The notes beneath the pieces were generated by a model that searched no databases, had not been told where the DNA came from, and was given only the letters and a program-made list of their open reading frames with translations. Both the position numbers and the translations under genes were made by a program. This document shows, piece after piece, positions 52,986 to 60,902 of a DNA stretch of 62,821 nt. This DNA comes from DASSLY01 sp035689185. Its GTDB lineage: Bacteria; Actinomycetota; Actinomycetes; Actinomycetales; Dermatophilaceae. The stretch lies in contig DASSLY010000046.1 of assembly GCA_035689185.1 (NCBI GenBank), forward strand, positions 1 through 62,821, written 5' to 3'. Within the stretch, counting starts at the first letter, position 1, and every line of letters begins with the position of its first letter.

Positions 52986-53156
52986 TCAGCCCTTGCGCAG
53001 CAGCGCGTCGAAGAAGCTGCCGATCGCCCGGAACGCCGCGAGGATGATGTCCCACACCGTCCGCACGATCTGCGCCGCCTGCTCGGGGGAGGTGACGATG
53101 GCGTAGATGGCGAACGCGACGAGCAGCCAGAGCAGCACTCGCTTGACCCTGGCCAT
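52986..53156 (-). CDS. small membrane protein, 56 residues
   Basis: GGGAGG precedes the ATG at 53156. It has one strong membrane helix (VLLWLLVAFAIYAIVTSPEQ) and a second amphipathic helix (FRAIGSFFDALLRKG). The family is common next to PH-domain protein genes in actinobacteria. Gap to the downstream gene is six bases. The longer frame to 53204 lacks a ribosome site. Confidence 0.7.
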   Translation of the reverse strand: MARVKRVLLWLLVAFAIYAIVTSPEQAAQIVRTVWDIILAAFRAIGSFFDALLRKG

Positions 53157-53248
53157 CTCGCCTCCCGCTCGTCGGTGGTGTGCGGCCGCGCCTGGGGACC
53201 GCACAGGTCCCGGTCATCATGCCCGTATGCCGGGCCCACTCGCCGTAG

Positions 53249-53364
53249 GCGCGCCCCTCTTGCGCGCGCCCCCCCTTTTCGCGCGCGCCCCTTTCGCGCG
53301 CGCCCCCCTTTCGCGCGCGCCCCCCTTGCGCGCGCGCCCCCCTTTTCGCGCGCGCCCCCCTCTC
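53249..53364. repeat. GC-rich tandem repeat, 6-7 imperfect units of 15-19 bp
   Basis: Units of GCGCGCGCCCCCC plus TTTC or TTGC or similar follow one another from 53249 to 53364, varying only in the numbers of C and T. They form a strongly strand-asymmetric C/G-rich tract next to the long inverted repeat. The tract is open in one minus frame (Gly/Ala/Arg/Lys repeats) but has no start signal, so I treat it as non-coding. Confidence 0.85.
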
Positions 53365-53439
53365 CGCGCTTGTTGCTCCGAACGCACCGTTTTCGGCTCC
53401 GCAGCGCCCTGAAACCGTGCGTTCGGAGCAACAAGCGCG
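53365..53439. terminator. long inverted repeat downstream of upp
   Basis: A perfect 23-bp inverted repeat (53365-53387 and 53417-53439) with a 29-base loop that can pair further. It begins 12 bases after the upp stop and would be a very strong terminator for upp. The arms contain GCTTGTTGCTCCGAACGCAC. The perfect arms and adjoining tandem repeat make a mobile palindromic element another possibility. Confidence 0.7.
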
Positions 53440-53451
53440 GGGGTTCGGTGC

Positions 53452-54090
53452 TCAGACGATGCCGTAGAGCCGGTCGCCGGCGTCGCCGAGGCCGGGGACG
53501 ATGTAGCCGCGGTCGTTGAGGTGGTCGTCGACTGCAGCGGTCACGATGGTGACCGGGACACCCAGGTCCGTGGCCCCCGCTTCGAGCCGCGCGATCCCCT
53601 CCGGCGCGGCGAGCAGGCAGATGGCGGTGATGTCGTCCGCGCCCAGGTCGACCAGGTAGCGGATCGCGGCAGCCAGCGTGCCCCCGGTGGCGAGCATCGG
53701 GTCGAGCAGGTAGCACTGGCGCGCGGACAGGTCCTCGGGGAGCCGGTTGGCGTAGGTGGTCGTCTCCAGCGTCTGCTCGTTGCGCACCATGCCCAGGAAG
53801 CCCACCTCCGCGGTGGGCAGCAGCCTGACCATCCCGTCGAGCATCCCGAGTCCGGCCCGGAGGATAGGAACGACAAGGGGTTTCGGCGTGGCGAGCTTGA
53901 CCCCGCGGGTGGGCGCCACGGGGGTCTCAATCTCAACCGCCGCGACCCGCACGTCCCGGGTCGCCTCGTAGGCGAGCAGCGTGACGAGCTCGTCGACCAG
54001 CCGGCGGAAGGTGGGGGAGTCGGTGCCCTTGTCGCGCAACGCGGTCAACTTGTGGTGGATGAGCGGGTGGTCGGCGACGTGGACGCGCAT
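53452..54090 (-). CDS. upp: uracil phosphoribosyltransferase
   Basis: A 212-residue pyrimidine-salvage enzyme forming UMP from uracil and PRPP. Motifs: VHVADHPLIHHKLTALRDKG, VPILRAGLGMLDGM, the PRPP loop DPMLATGGTLAAAI and the uracil-site YIVPGLGDAGDR. Full length and intact. Its start is 16 bases from the divergent tadA start. Confidence 0.97.
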   Translation of the reverse strand: MRVHVADHPLIHHKLTALRDKGTDSPTFRRLVDELVTLLAYEATRDVRVAAVEIETPVAPTRGVKLATPKPLVVPILRAGLGMLDGMVRLLPTAEVGFLGMVRNEQTLETTTYANRLPEDLSARQCYLLDPMLATGGTLAAAIRYLVDLGADDITAICLLAAPEGIARLEAGATDLGVPVTIVTAAVDDHLNDRGYIVPGLGDAGDRLYGIV

Positions 54091-54106
54091 GCGGGAAACT
54101 TAGCGG

Positions 54107-54592
54107 GTGGTCCAGGGTCCCGGCCCCGTTGCGGACGGTCAGTATGCCGCGTGGATGGGGCAGGCGCTGGCCCTGGCGTCCTCGGCGCTGGAGTCTGCCG
54201 ACGTCCCGGTCGGTGCGCTGGTCGTGTCCTCGGACGGTGACGTGCTGGGCACCGGCGAGAACCGGCGCGAGCTGCTGTCGGACCCCACCGCGCACGCGGA
54301 GGTGCTGGCGCTGCGGGCGGCGTCCGCCGCAGTCGGCTCGTGGCGGCTGGCCGGCTGCACCTTGGTGGTGACGCTGGAACCGTGCGTGATGTGCGCCGGT
54401 GCGCTGCTGCTCGCCCGGGTGGACCGGCTGGTGTTCGGAGCCTGGGACCCGAAGGCCGGCGCCTGCGGCTCGGTCTGGGACCTGGTGCGGGACCGGCGCG
54501 CGAACCACCGGGTCGAGGTGGTCGCCGGGGTGCTGGGGGAGCAGTGCGGCCGCCTGCTGCTCGATTTCTTCGGCGCGAAGCGTCTCGGGTAG
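54107..54592 (+). CDS. tadA: tRNA-adenosine (wobble 34) deaminase
   Basis: A 161-residue zinc deaminase that makes inosine at the wobble position of tRNA-Arg. AHAEVLALR supplies the zinc His and catalytic Glu, and EPCVMCAGALL supplies two zinc Cys. The GTG at 54107 gives the full length; a start at 54155 would remove 16 residues and is also possible. tRNA-Ser follows 10 bases on. Confidence 0.92.
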   Translation: MVQGPGPVADGQYAAWMGQALALASSALESADVPVGALVVSSDGDVLGTGENRRELLSDPTAHAEVLALRAASAAVGSWRLAGCTLVVTLEPCVMCAGALLLARVDRLVFGAWDPKAGACGSVWDLVRDRRANHRVEVVAGVLGEQCGRLLLDFFGAKRLG

Positions 54593-54602
54593 CCTCTCCC
54601 GC

Positions 54603-54689
54603 GGTGGCGTGTCCGAGCGGCCGAAGGAGCACGCCTCGAAAGCGTGTGAGGGGGCAACTCCTCCGTGGGTTCAAATCCCACCGCCACCG
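54603..54689 (+). tRNA. tRNA-Ser (anticodon CGA)
   Basis: A full class II tRNA: 7-bp acceptor stem GGTGGCG/CGCCACC, anticodon stem CACGC/GCGTG with loop CTCGAAA (anticodon CGA), a long variable arm, and T arm GTGGG-TTCAAAT-CCCAC. Discriminator G at 54689; CCA is not encoded. It is a probable integration site for the adjacent element. Confidence 0.95.
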
Positions 54690-54776
54690 CCCTTGACCAG
54701 CACAAACGCCGGGCCCGTTTGCTCAAGCTACCTGACGCGGGCGGCGGCAGTCTCAGTTCTAGTCTCATTTCCCTCG

Positions 54777-55013
54777 TCAGGCGGGGTCGAGGCGACCGGA
54801 GTCATCGCCCGTGTCCTCGTCGCCGGACCAGAGCAGCTCGTCGATGCGCCGAGTGGTGTCCGTGCGGATCGGGTCGACGACGTGGGCGTAGCGGTGCGTC
54901 ATCGCTGTGTTCGACCAACCCATGACACCCATGATCGTGCGCTCGCTGACGCCCTGGAGCAGCAGCGTCGTCGCAGCCGTGTGCCTGGCGTCGTGCAGCC
55001 TGGCGCTTGGCAT
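54777..55013 (-). pseudogene. tyrosine recombinase (phage-type integrase) C-terminal fragment
   Basis: 78 residues at the end of an integrase: LHDARHTAATTLLLQGVSER, then MGWSNTAMTHRYAHV. These carry the HxxR, the H/W position and the nucleophile Tyr. The frame meets a stop about 10 codons upstream of the first Met, and the N-terminal and core DNA-binding domains are absent. It lies 87 bases from the tRNA-Ser 3' end, with its C-terminal end nearest, the usual layout of tRNA-integrated elements. Confidence 0.82.
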
Positions 55014-55382
55014 CGGATCGCTTCTGGACGCGGCGGGTCACGCACGATGGCCTTGGCCACGCCTGCGCCGTCGACCCACGGGCCCAGCTCCGCTGTCGGA
55101 CGGCAGTCCCTGCCTGAACTCGCCCTCCGCTATCACTGCCCGGTCCGGGCCCGCGCGTCCGAGGCTGACGGCGGCAGACCATGACCGTATCGGTGTTGCA
55201 AGGATGGGTTCACCGGCTCGGGGCTCCACCGCGGCAAGCGCGGAACAGATGGCAGCAGTGGCCTGTTGCGCTGCCGGATCGACCTCTCTCAGATCAAGTG
55301 CCGCCTTCGGCGGCCAGCCGACTGCGGGCGGCGCTAGCGCGCCGTCCTCGTCGGCTCGGCACCGTCACTCCAGTCGTTCTGA
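55014..55382. other. degraded element DNA upstream of the integrase fragment
   Basis: A 369-base stretch with no convincing gene. Short open frames on both strands have no recognisable domain. It probably contains the eroded N-terminal part of the integrase or other element genes. Confidence 0.4.
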
Positions 55383-56606
55383 TCAGGACGTGCTGAAGCC
55401 CAACTGCAGTGTTGAGGCGGACGGCGGGTAGACCGGCTGCTGCGTCGCACCGGGCCAACGAAGTTCCACAAAGCTCTGTATCGCCGCAGCACTGGCCCCG
55501 TCCGCGAGATCACGCTGCGACGGTAGGTCAGAGTCGCTGAGCCAGACCCCATCTCGTGCGATCCGCGCCGTCACGCGCCCCTCTGAATCCTGTGACGATC
55601 CCCATTCGATTAAATGCGGACAAGCATCGCCGACATATTCCTTCAGAGCCTCGCCGCCGATGTAGCTTTCGGTGATTGGATTTTGTGGCAGCAGGGTTTT
55701 GACCGTGTCTACGGCCCCAACCCGGCGGTCAACCACTACCACTTCGGCCGATGCCGGCAGGTTTGTCGCAATTAAGGCGCGCGTCTGAACGTCCGAGGTG
55801 GGGAAAGAGTAGCCAATAACAACGAGGCGGGTGGCAGACCGAAGCGCGGCCGCCGCATGCCTCCATTGGGACCGCAATGCTTCGTTCTGATAGAAAAGGG
55901 ACTTCGACGCCGTCGGCGGAATGATAAGAGGTACAAGGTCAGAGTAACGGTTCGCGTTGTCATCCTCGTGGCCCCTTGCCAACTCTGGCCAGGTCATCCA
56001 GTCACGAACTACGTAAACGTCGCCCTTAGCGCCCTGCTGAGGACCCGAATAATACCAGTTCGTGGACCCGTGCAGTTTGTGAAGCCGGAAATGTGGCAGT
56101 TCCGCGCGGCTTCTGGAAATCATTATCCCGGTACCCGGGTCTTGGCGCTCTACAACCGGTGCCACATAGAGATCAGAGAAGGCGTGGGCGCGCCCTATCT
56201 GCACAGCAGATCTCTCTAATAGCAGATCATAGTTAAAGGTCAGGACCTCGCTTTGCCGGTCCGATAGACCGCACGCGAGGCGAGCCATGGTCGGTGGGAA
56301 GGGTTCAGCGGTCGCCTGCCTCTCCCTTTCTGAGATTGCCTCTTGAAGCGCATCGGAAGTTTCGACAAACAAAGCTCGATTTCGGAGATTCTGAGCCTGA
56401 GTCAGCCAAGGCTGTTCTGTCGCAAGGTAGGAGAGCCATGCTTCGACATTGTCTTGGAACGGCGCAAGAGTCTTTTCCGGTAGGCCAAGTTGCTCCACCA
56501 CCTCCGGACCGAGTTCCGCAAGGACGGGCATCGCTCCGGAGACTGCCTTGGAGAACCCAGCGCCTAGCAGGTACACATCTTCGCCAGCCACGTTCGCCAT
56601 GCCCAT
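55383..56606 (-). CDS. SIR2-like domain protein
   Basis: A 407-residue protein from the ATG at 56606. SIR2-type nucleotide-binding features: VYLLGAGFSKAVSG (residues 11-24), VLTFNYDLLLE (N125, D127), FRLHKLHGSTNW (possible catalytic His at 176 or 179) and LVVIGYSFPTSD (262-272). This matches SIR2_2-like proteins that occur as NADases in phage defence (as in Thoeris, DSR and SIR2-associated systems). No second effector domain is fused. G+C is lower than in neighbouring housekeeping genes. It is divergent from a four-helix membrane protein, a possible partner. Other ATG at 56600 and GTG at 56621 are alternative starts. Confidence 0.8.
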   Translation of the reverse strand: MGMANVAGEDVYLLGAGFSKAVSGAMPVLAELGPEVVEQLGLPEKTLAPFQDNVEAWLSYLATEQPWLTQAQNLRNRALFVETSDALQEAISERERQATAEPFPPTMARLACGLSDRQSEVLTFNYDLLLERSAVQIGRAHAFSDLYVAPVVERQDPGTGIMISRSRAELPHFRLHKLHGSTNWYYSGPQQGAKGDVYVVRDWMTWPELARGHEDDNANRYSDLVPLIIPPTASKSLFYQNEALRSQWRHAAAALRSATRLVVIGYSFPTSDVQTRALIATNLPASAEVVVVDRRVGAVDTVKTLLPQNPITESYIGGEALKEYVGDACPHLIEWGSSQDSEGRVTARIARDGVWLSDSDLPSQRDLADGASAAAIQSFVELRWPGATQQPVYPPSASTLQLGFSTS

Positions 56607-57055
56607 GAACCTAACGCCTGTGACGAGGTATCGCGTCACCGACGACGCGCGGCGGCGCGCATGCAGTACCTCGGAGCTTGGCAACGTCCGCGATCGGCTC
56701 TCCGGTTGGCGGCCGGGAGTGCGGTCCTCCGCATGTCGTCGACGTGACCTCTCCGACGCAACATCCCGACCTCCCACAACGCGTACAGGACGGCTACGTT
56801 GTCGCCACGCGATCGGGACCTGCCCGGCCCCCGATCCAACCTGTCCAGTCCTGCTGCTGCTCCGCTACGAGGCCGCGCCTGTGTGAGCACCGCCGGCGAG
56901 CCCCGAGTGACGTTATACGCGCAACTGCGCGGGCGTGCCTCGAACTGACGTCGTGCGGCCAGGGCTACGCGCACGGTAGCCTGCGCCCATCGTCCCTCGT
57001 CGGTCTATCGACGCGCTTCGTCGAATTCCTGTGACCAAACTGCGGAGAGAGAACA
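56607..57055. promoter_or_regulatory. divergent intergenic region with first copy of a repeated segment
   Basis: 449 bases between the SIR2-like gene and the membrane protein gene. It includes repeat copy A (56770-56890). GGAGAG at about 57043-57048 serves the membrane protein. Promoters for both genes should be here; none assigned. Confidence 0.4.
56770..56890 (+). repeat. ~121-bp dispersed direct repeat, copy A
   Basis: The segment begins CCTCCCACAACGCGTACAGG and ends GTGTGAGCAC. It matches 58087-58209 in the same orientation at roughly 80% identity by eye. The two copies flank the membrane-protein gene at 57056. Confidence 0.75.
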
Positions 57056-57715
57056 ATGAACCATGCGAATAGCCGCGCACGAGCCGGCAATGAAGGCACA
57101 CCCTCGGAAGCCGCTGTTGCGTTTCTTATCGAAGAGTACAAGCAATCCCTCGCCCTGAGAGATGCGGCGATGACCATCAGCATGAATCGCGTCAACATTT
57201 TCTTCGCGGTCACCTCAGCAGCGGCCGTAAGCGTAGCATTGCTAGTAGACCGAGAAAACAGGGTGCCCCAGGACCAGACCCGTCTAGTGGCGCTGGCCAT
57301 CCTCGCATTCGTTCTTATACTAGGCATCACATCGTTTCTGGCATTGTGCGAGCACCACATCTCCCGTGTTGTGTACCTGCGTAGCGCAAACTACCTTAGA
57401 GGAGAAATAGCTCGCTGCCTAGGAGTTCAGGCCATGATGAGATTACCGACATCGGAAATGAGGCCGCCAATGGATGGTACGGGACACAGGACTGGTGGGA
57501 TCGCACTCACAATCAGCTTTCCGACCATCCTTGCTCTCGTTACGGGCCTGGTGGGTGCGTCGGTAGTGGCGGTCGCCTTACAGCCAGCTTTTGGGTCAGG
57601 GACGGCATTCTGGAGCGCAGGCGTGACATTGGCATTCATGGTAGGGGGCGCGTTCGCCTATCAAACCCTCAGATTCCGAGCCGCTGACCGCGAATACAGT
57701 CCCGGTCCTCCCTGA
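57056..57715 (+). CDS. four-helix membrane protein of unknown function
   Basis: A 219-residue protein with GGAGAG upstream. Helices at about 46-66 (VNIFFAVTSAAAVSVALLVD), 77-98, 150-172 and 182-203 form two pairs around a roughly 50-residue polar loop. The N-terminal 45 residues are polar, with an amphipathic AFLIEEYKQSLALRDAAMTI helix. The layout resembles small membrane proteins of defence pairs such as SLATT-like effectors, but I see no diagnostic motif. G+C is low. It is divergent from the SIR2-like gene. Confidence 0.7.
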   Translation: MNHANSRARAGNEGTPSEAAVAFLIEEYKQSLALRDAAMTISMNRVNIFFAVTSAAAVSVALLVDRENRVPQDQTRLVALAILAFVLILGITSFLALCEHHISRVVYLRSANYLRGEIARCLGVQAMMRLPTSEMRPPMDGTGHRTGGIALTISFPTILALVTGLVGASVVAVALQPAFGSGTAFWSAGVTLAFMVGGAFAYQTLRFRAADREYSPGPP

Positions 57716-58439
57716 AGAATCCAACGTGCGGAGGGCTGAGGAGGACCGACATATCGCGTGTCGCAACTCGCGCGACGAGTCGCCTCCAAGTCCGAGCGGT
57801 ACCAGCGCGTCGCCGGTTGCCGCGATGTGTTGGCATCTCTGATGCTCAATTGCATTGGCTCACAACCGAATCCGCTACGGCATATAGATCCCGGACCACC
57901 TCCTACGGCGTGCGCCACAGAGATGTGGCACACTATGGTCCAACCGCGCCGACCGGGAAGCCTCGAATCATGGCTCAGCATGTCCACCTTTGAGTCGTGT
58001 ACATCCAGCGTGCAAGTAGCGATCGCCGGTGAAGACGGGCCAGTTGGTCCAGCAGGACGGCGACCCTCCGCAGCTCATCCTCCGGACCTCCCAGAACGCG
58101 TCCAGGGCGGCTACGCCGTCGCTGCGCGATCGGACAAGTCCGACCCCGGACCCAACCTGTCCGGTCCTGCTGATGCTCCGCTACGAGGTCGCCTCGCCCG
58201 TGTGAGCAGACCTGACCCAGCGTCGTTGCTAACGATCCTGCTAACCTGCGGCTCGCGTCCACTGCACGCGGACGGACTGGCGACCCTGGCCCGAGCACGG
58301 CACCGGAGCCCACCAGCCGCGACGGACGGCCCGCCGCGATCTTTGAATCAGGACCCATCGCCATGTCCATGTGGGTCCGGCTTCCGTGAAAAGGGGCAAA
58401 GCGGCTGGGTTGCGTCCAGACTAAGGGGAGTGATCCTCC
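57716..58439. other. non-coding or decayed island DNA
   Basis: 724 bases with no convincing gene. They contain repeat copy B (58087-58209). Around 57760-57960 short open frames on both strands have no recognisable domain. Probably remnants of element genes. Confidence 0.45.
58087..58209 (+). repeat. ~121-bp dispersed direct repeat, copy B
   Basis: Second copy of the segment at 56770-56890, same orientation, starting CCTCCCAGAACGCGTCCAGG and ending GTGTGAGCAG. It carries a few small indels relative to copy A. Confidence 0.75.
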
Positions 58440-58805
58440 ATGCGTGACCGCCGCCGCTCGGCTCGGCCGCCTAAGCAGACCTTGACTGGCCGCGTCGCCT
58501 GGCTTGTCGTCAGCGTGCTCGCCACGTGGATGCTTACGAACGCCCAGCAGTCGGGCAATGACGACCCGAGTCGGAGGCTACTCAATGAAACGAGCCACAC
58601 AACCGCCACGACACCGGCCCAACCACGCGACGAAGGAACAGGTGCACCGTCCATAGCACCGCCTGCCATTCGCCTGCACGTTCACCCAGGAGCGTTCTGC
58701 GGCCCTCCTGGGGCTGCTGGTCTTACGTCCAGGGGCACGTGGATGGGATGTAGCGAGGGCCTCGACAGCGATGGCGTCGTTCGTGCACGATGGCGCGCTA
58801 GGTGA
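58440..58805 (+). CDS. small exported or membrane-anchored hypothetical protein
   Basis: A 121-residue protein. A basic N terminus precedes a hydrophobic helix (GRVAWLVVSVLATWMLTNA), then a Thr/Pro-rich linker, and a C-terminal AFCGPPGAAGLTSRGTWMGC module. Such FCxxPGAxGxTxxGxxMxC tails recur in actinobacterial mobile-element proteins of unknown function. Two Cys may form a disulfide. Confidence 0.6.
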   Translation: MRDRRRSARPPKQTLTGRVAWLVVSVLATWMLTNAQQSGNDDPSRRLLNETSHTTATTPAQPRDEGTGAPSIAPPAIRLHVHPGAFCGPPGAAGLTSRGTWMGCSEGLDSDGVVRARWRAR

Positions 58806-59328
58806 CGGGAGCATTCCGGACGAGACGCAGCTGGAGGCGGCGCCGGTCCCGACCCCGCATCTTTCAAAGTCGCGGACCTCGGACGAACTCGGACGGCGTC
58901 GGCGGTGAGCTCGGGCGTTCCGTCGGTTCCCTTGATTTCCCAAGAGAACTGAGTGCCGCCGGGCGCGAGCCCCGCGGACATGGATGCCACCGCTTCGTAC
59001 TCGTGCTGGTGCTTCACCAACGGCGGCGGCGGCGTATCGGGTAGGGGAGCGGACAGTCCGATGATCGACGAGCTCGAGCTGGGCGTCCGCGCGACGCGAG
59101 GCGATCTCCAACAGCCACCGCGCGGCCTGCTTGCGGTTGCGGTTGGGGCAGGTGCTGCCCGAGAACCGCTGGGTTTGCCGCGTTCTCGTGCGCGGCTGAT
59201 GGCACGCCGCCCTCGATGGTGCGGCGGGCCCGCGCCCGGGCCCCAGAGGCGACAGAGGTTGCTCACCCAGCGTCACCCACGGCGAACCTGCACAATGCTG
59301 AACTGACAGACCACGTCAAGGAGGACAT
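58806..59328. other. decayed DNA before the second transhydrogenase operon
   Basis: 523 bases holding the FMN-reductase-like pseudogene fragment (separate entry). The rest has no recognisable gene. Just before pntA there is a strong AAGGAGG at 59318-59324. Confidence 0.45.
58967..59165 (-). pseudogene. NADPH-dependent FMN reductase fragment, frameshifted
   Basis: On the minus strand, GSTCPNRNRKQAARWLLEIA and then ADAQLELVDHRTV match the phosphate-loop start of NADPH-dependent FMN reductases (usual form GSTRPxRxG...ELVD). The match continues in another frame as LPDTPPPPLVKHQHEYEAV, the usual LPLLDExxPPS...H stretch. A frameshift lies at about 59055. Neither end is complete, so it is a relic. 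Confidence 0.55.
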
Positions 59329-59370
59329 GTGTCAGCAATCCAACCCGCCAACGACCGGAGCTCGCGATGA
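59329..59370 (+). CDS. 13-residue leader peptide coupled to pntA
   Basis: GTGTCAGCAATCCAACCC starts a frame MSAIQPANDRSSR that follows AAGGAGG by four bases and ends in TGA overlapping the pntA ATG. The alternative ATG at 59327 is in another frame (40 codons, running into pntA). It may be a translational coupler. Too short to prove. Confidence 0.35.
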   Translation: MSAIQPANDRSSR

Positions 59371-60896
59371 TGATCGGGGTTCTGAAGGAGAGCCAGCCGG
59401 GCGAGACACGCGTCGCAGCGACGCCGGCGACGGTCAGGCAGTTGCGTGACCTCGGCTATGGCGTGGTCGTCGAACCGGGAGCCGGGGTCGCGTCAAGCTT
59501 CCCGGACGCTGCCTACGCCGACGCGGGCGCCTCGGTCGGCGACCCGCTGTCGGCCGACATCGTCTTCGGTGTCAACGCGCCTTCCTCTGAGCAGCTCGAC
59601 GGCCTGCGTGATGGTGCCACAGTGGTGAGCATCCTCAGTCCTGCTCTGAACCCGGACCGGGTCCAGGACCTGGTGGGCCGGCCGATCACGGCGTTGGCGA
59701 TGGATGCGGTGCCGCGCATTTCGCGTGCCCAGTCCCTGGATGTGCTCAGCTCGATGGCCAACATCGCCGGTTACCGGGCCGTGGTGGAGGCCGCTCACGT
59801 GTTCGGCCGCTTCTTCACCGGTCAGGTGACCGCCGCGGGCAAGGTCGCGCCGGCCAAGGTATTGGTCGCGGGAGCCGGGGTGGCCGGGCTTTCCGCGATC
59901 GGGGCCGCCGGCAGCATGGGCGCGATCGTCCGCGCGACCGACCCGCGCCCCGAGGTCGCCGACCAGGTGAGGTCGCTCGGTGGGGAGTACCTCGCCGTTG
60001 AGGCTGTCGACGTCGAGGTCAGCGCCACCGGTTACGCCAAGGAGATGTCCGAGGACTACAACCAGCGCGCTGCCCAGCTGTACGCCGAGCAGGCCAGGGA
60101 CGTGGACATCATCATCACCACGGCTCTGATTCCCGGCAGGCCGGCGCCGCGACTGATGACCGCCGAGATGGTGGCGAGCATGAGGTCGGGCAGCGTCATC
60201 GTGGACATGGCAGCCGCCAACGGTGGCAACGTCGAGGGAGCAGTTGCGGGCCAGGCCGTGGTCACCGACAACGGGGTGACGATCATCGGCTACACCGATC
60301 TGCCTGGTCGCCTGCCCACCCAGGCGTCGCAGCTCTACGGCACCAACTTGGTGAACCTGATGAAGCTGATGACGCCCGGCAAGGACGGCCAACTGGTGCT
60401 GGACTTCGACGACGTGGTGCAGCGCTCAATGACCGTCGTACGCCATGGTGAGCTGACCTGGCCACCACCACCGGTGCAGGTCTCTGCCGCCCCCGCCGCA
60501 CCGCCCCCGCCGAGCCGTGCCGTCGCGGAGTCGCCGGTGAAGAAGCCAACCTCCCCCCGGACGCGATTCACGGTCGTGGGCATCGGTGCCGCGCTCCTGT
60601 TGCTTCTCGCGGCGTTGTCCCCGCAGGCCTTGCTCGGCCACCTGACGGTGTTCGCGCTCGCCATCGTCATCGGCTACTACGTCATCGGGCACGTCCACCA
60701 CGCGTTGCACACCCCGCTGATGTCGGTGACCAATGCGGTGTCGGGGATCATCGTGGTCGGCGCGCTGCTCCAGATCGGACGGGGCGACACCGCGATCACG
60801 GTGATCTCCTGGCTGGCGATCCTGCTGTCCAGCATCAACGTCTTCGGCGGCTTCGCGGTGACCCGTCGCATGCTCGCAATGTTCTCCAGGAGCTGA
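59367..60896 (+). CDS. pntA: NAD(P) transhydrogenase, fused alpha subunit
   Basis: A 509-residue subunit combining the NAD(H)-binding domain (about 1-375) and the membrane part (about 412-509), joined by a Pro/Ala linker (APAAPPPPSRAVAESP). The RISRAQSLDVLSSMANIAGY loop and VLVAGAGVAGLSAIGA (169-174 glycine motif) are intact. The membrane part repeats the PntAB signature HVHHALHTPLMSVTNAVSG. It is a second, differently organised transhydrogenase, 10 kb from the split one. GTATGC/GCATAC hexamers, common elsewhere in the window, are missing here. Confidence 0.94.
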   Translation: MMIGVLKESQPGETRVAATPATVRQLRDLGYGVVVEPGAGVASSFPDAAYADAGASVGDPLSADIVFGVNAPSSEQLDGLRDGATVVSILSPALNPDRVQDLVGRPITALAMDAVPRISRAQSLDVLSSMANIAGYRAVVEAAHVFGRFFTGQVTAAGKVAPAKVLVAGAGVAGLSAIGAAGSMGAIVRATDPRPEVADQVRSLGGEYLAVEAVDVEVSATGYAKEMSEDYNQRAAQLYAEQARDVDIIITTALIPGRPAPRLMTAEMVASMRSGSVIVDMAAANGGNVEGAVAGQAVVTDNGVTIIGYTDLPGRLPTQASQLYGTNLVNLMKLMTPGKDGQLVLDFDDVVQRSMTVVRHGELTWPPPPVQVSAAPAAPPPPSRAVAESPVKKPTSPRTRFTVVGIGAALLLLLAALSPQALLGHLTVFALAIVIGYYVIGHVHHALHTPLMSVTNAVSGIIVVGALLQIGRGDTAITVISWLAILLSSINVFGGFAVTRRMLAMFSRS

Positions 60897-60902
60897 GCGC
60901 TG

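Noticed and set aside
53230..53364. coding Gly/Ala/Arg/Lys repeat peptide
   Set aside because: The frame is open only because of the tandem repeat; there is no start signal and length varies with slippage.
53249..53364. CRISPR array
   Set aside because: The units are contiguous without unique spacers, so this is a simple tandem repeat. No other regularly spaced repeat was seen in the window.
54690..59320. second attachment site (copy of the tRNA-Ser 3' end)
   Set aside because: I looked for the GGGTTCAAATCCCACCGCC string again and did not see it in the window.
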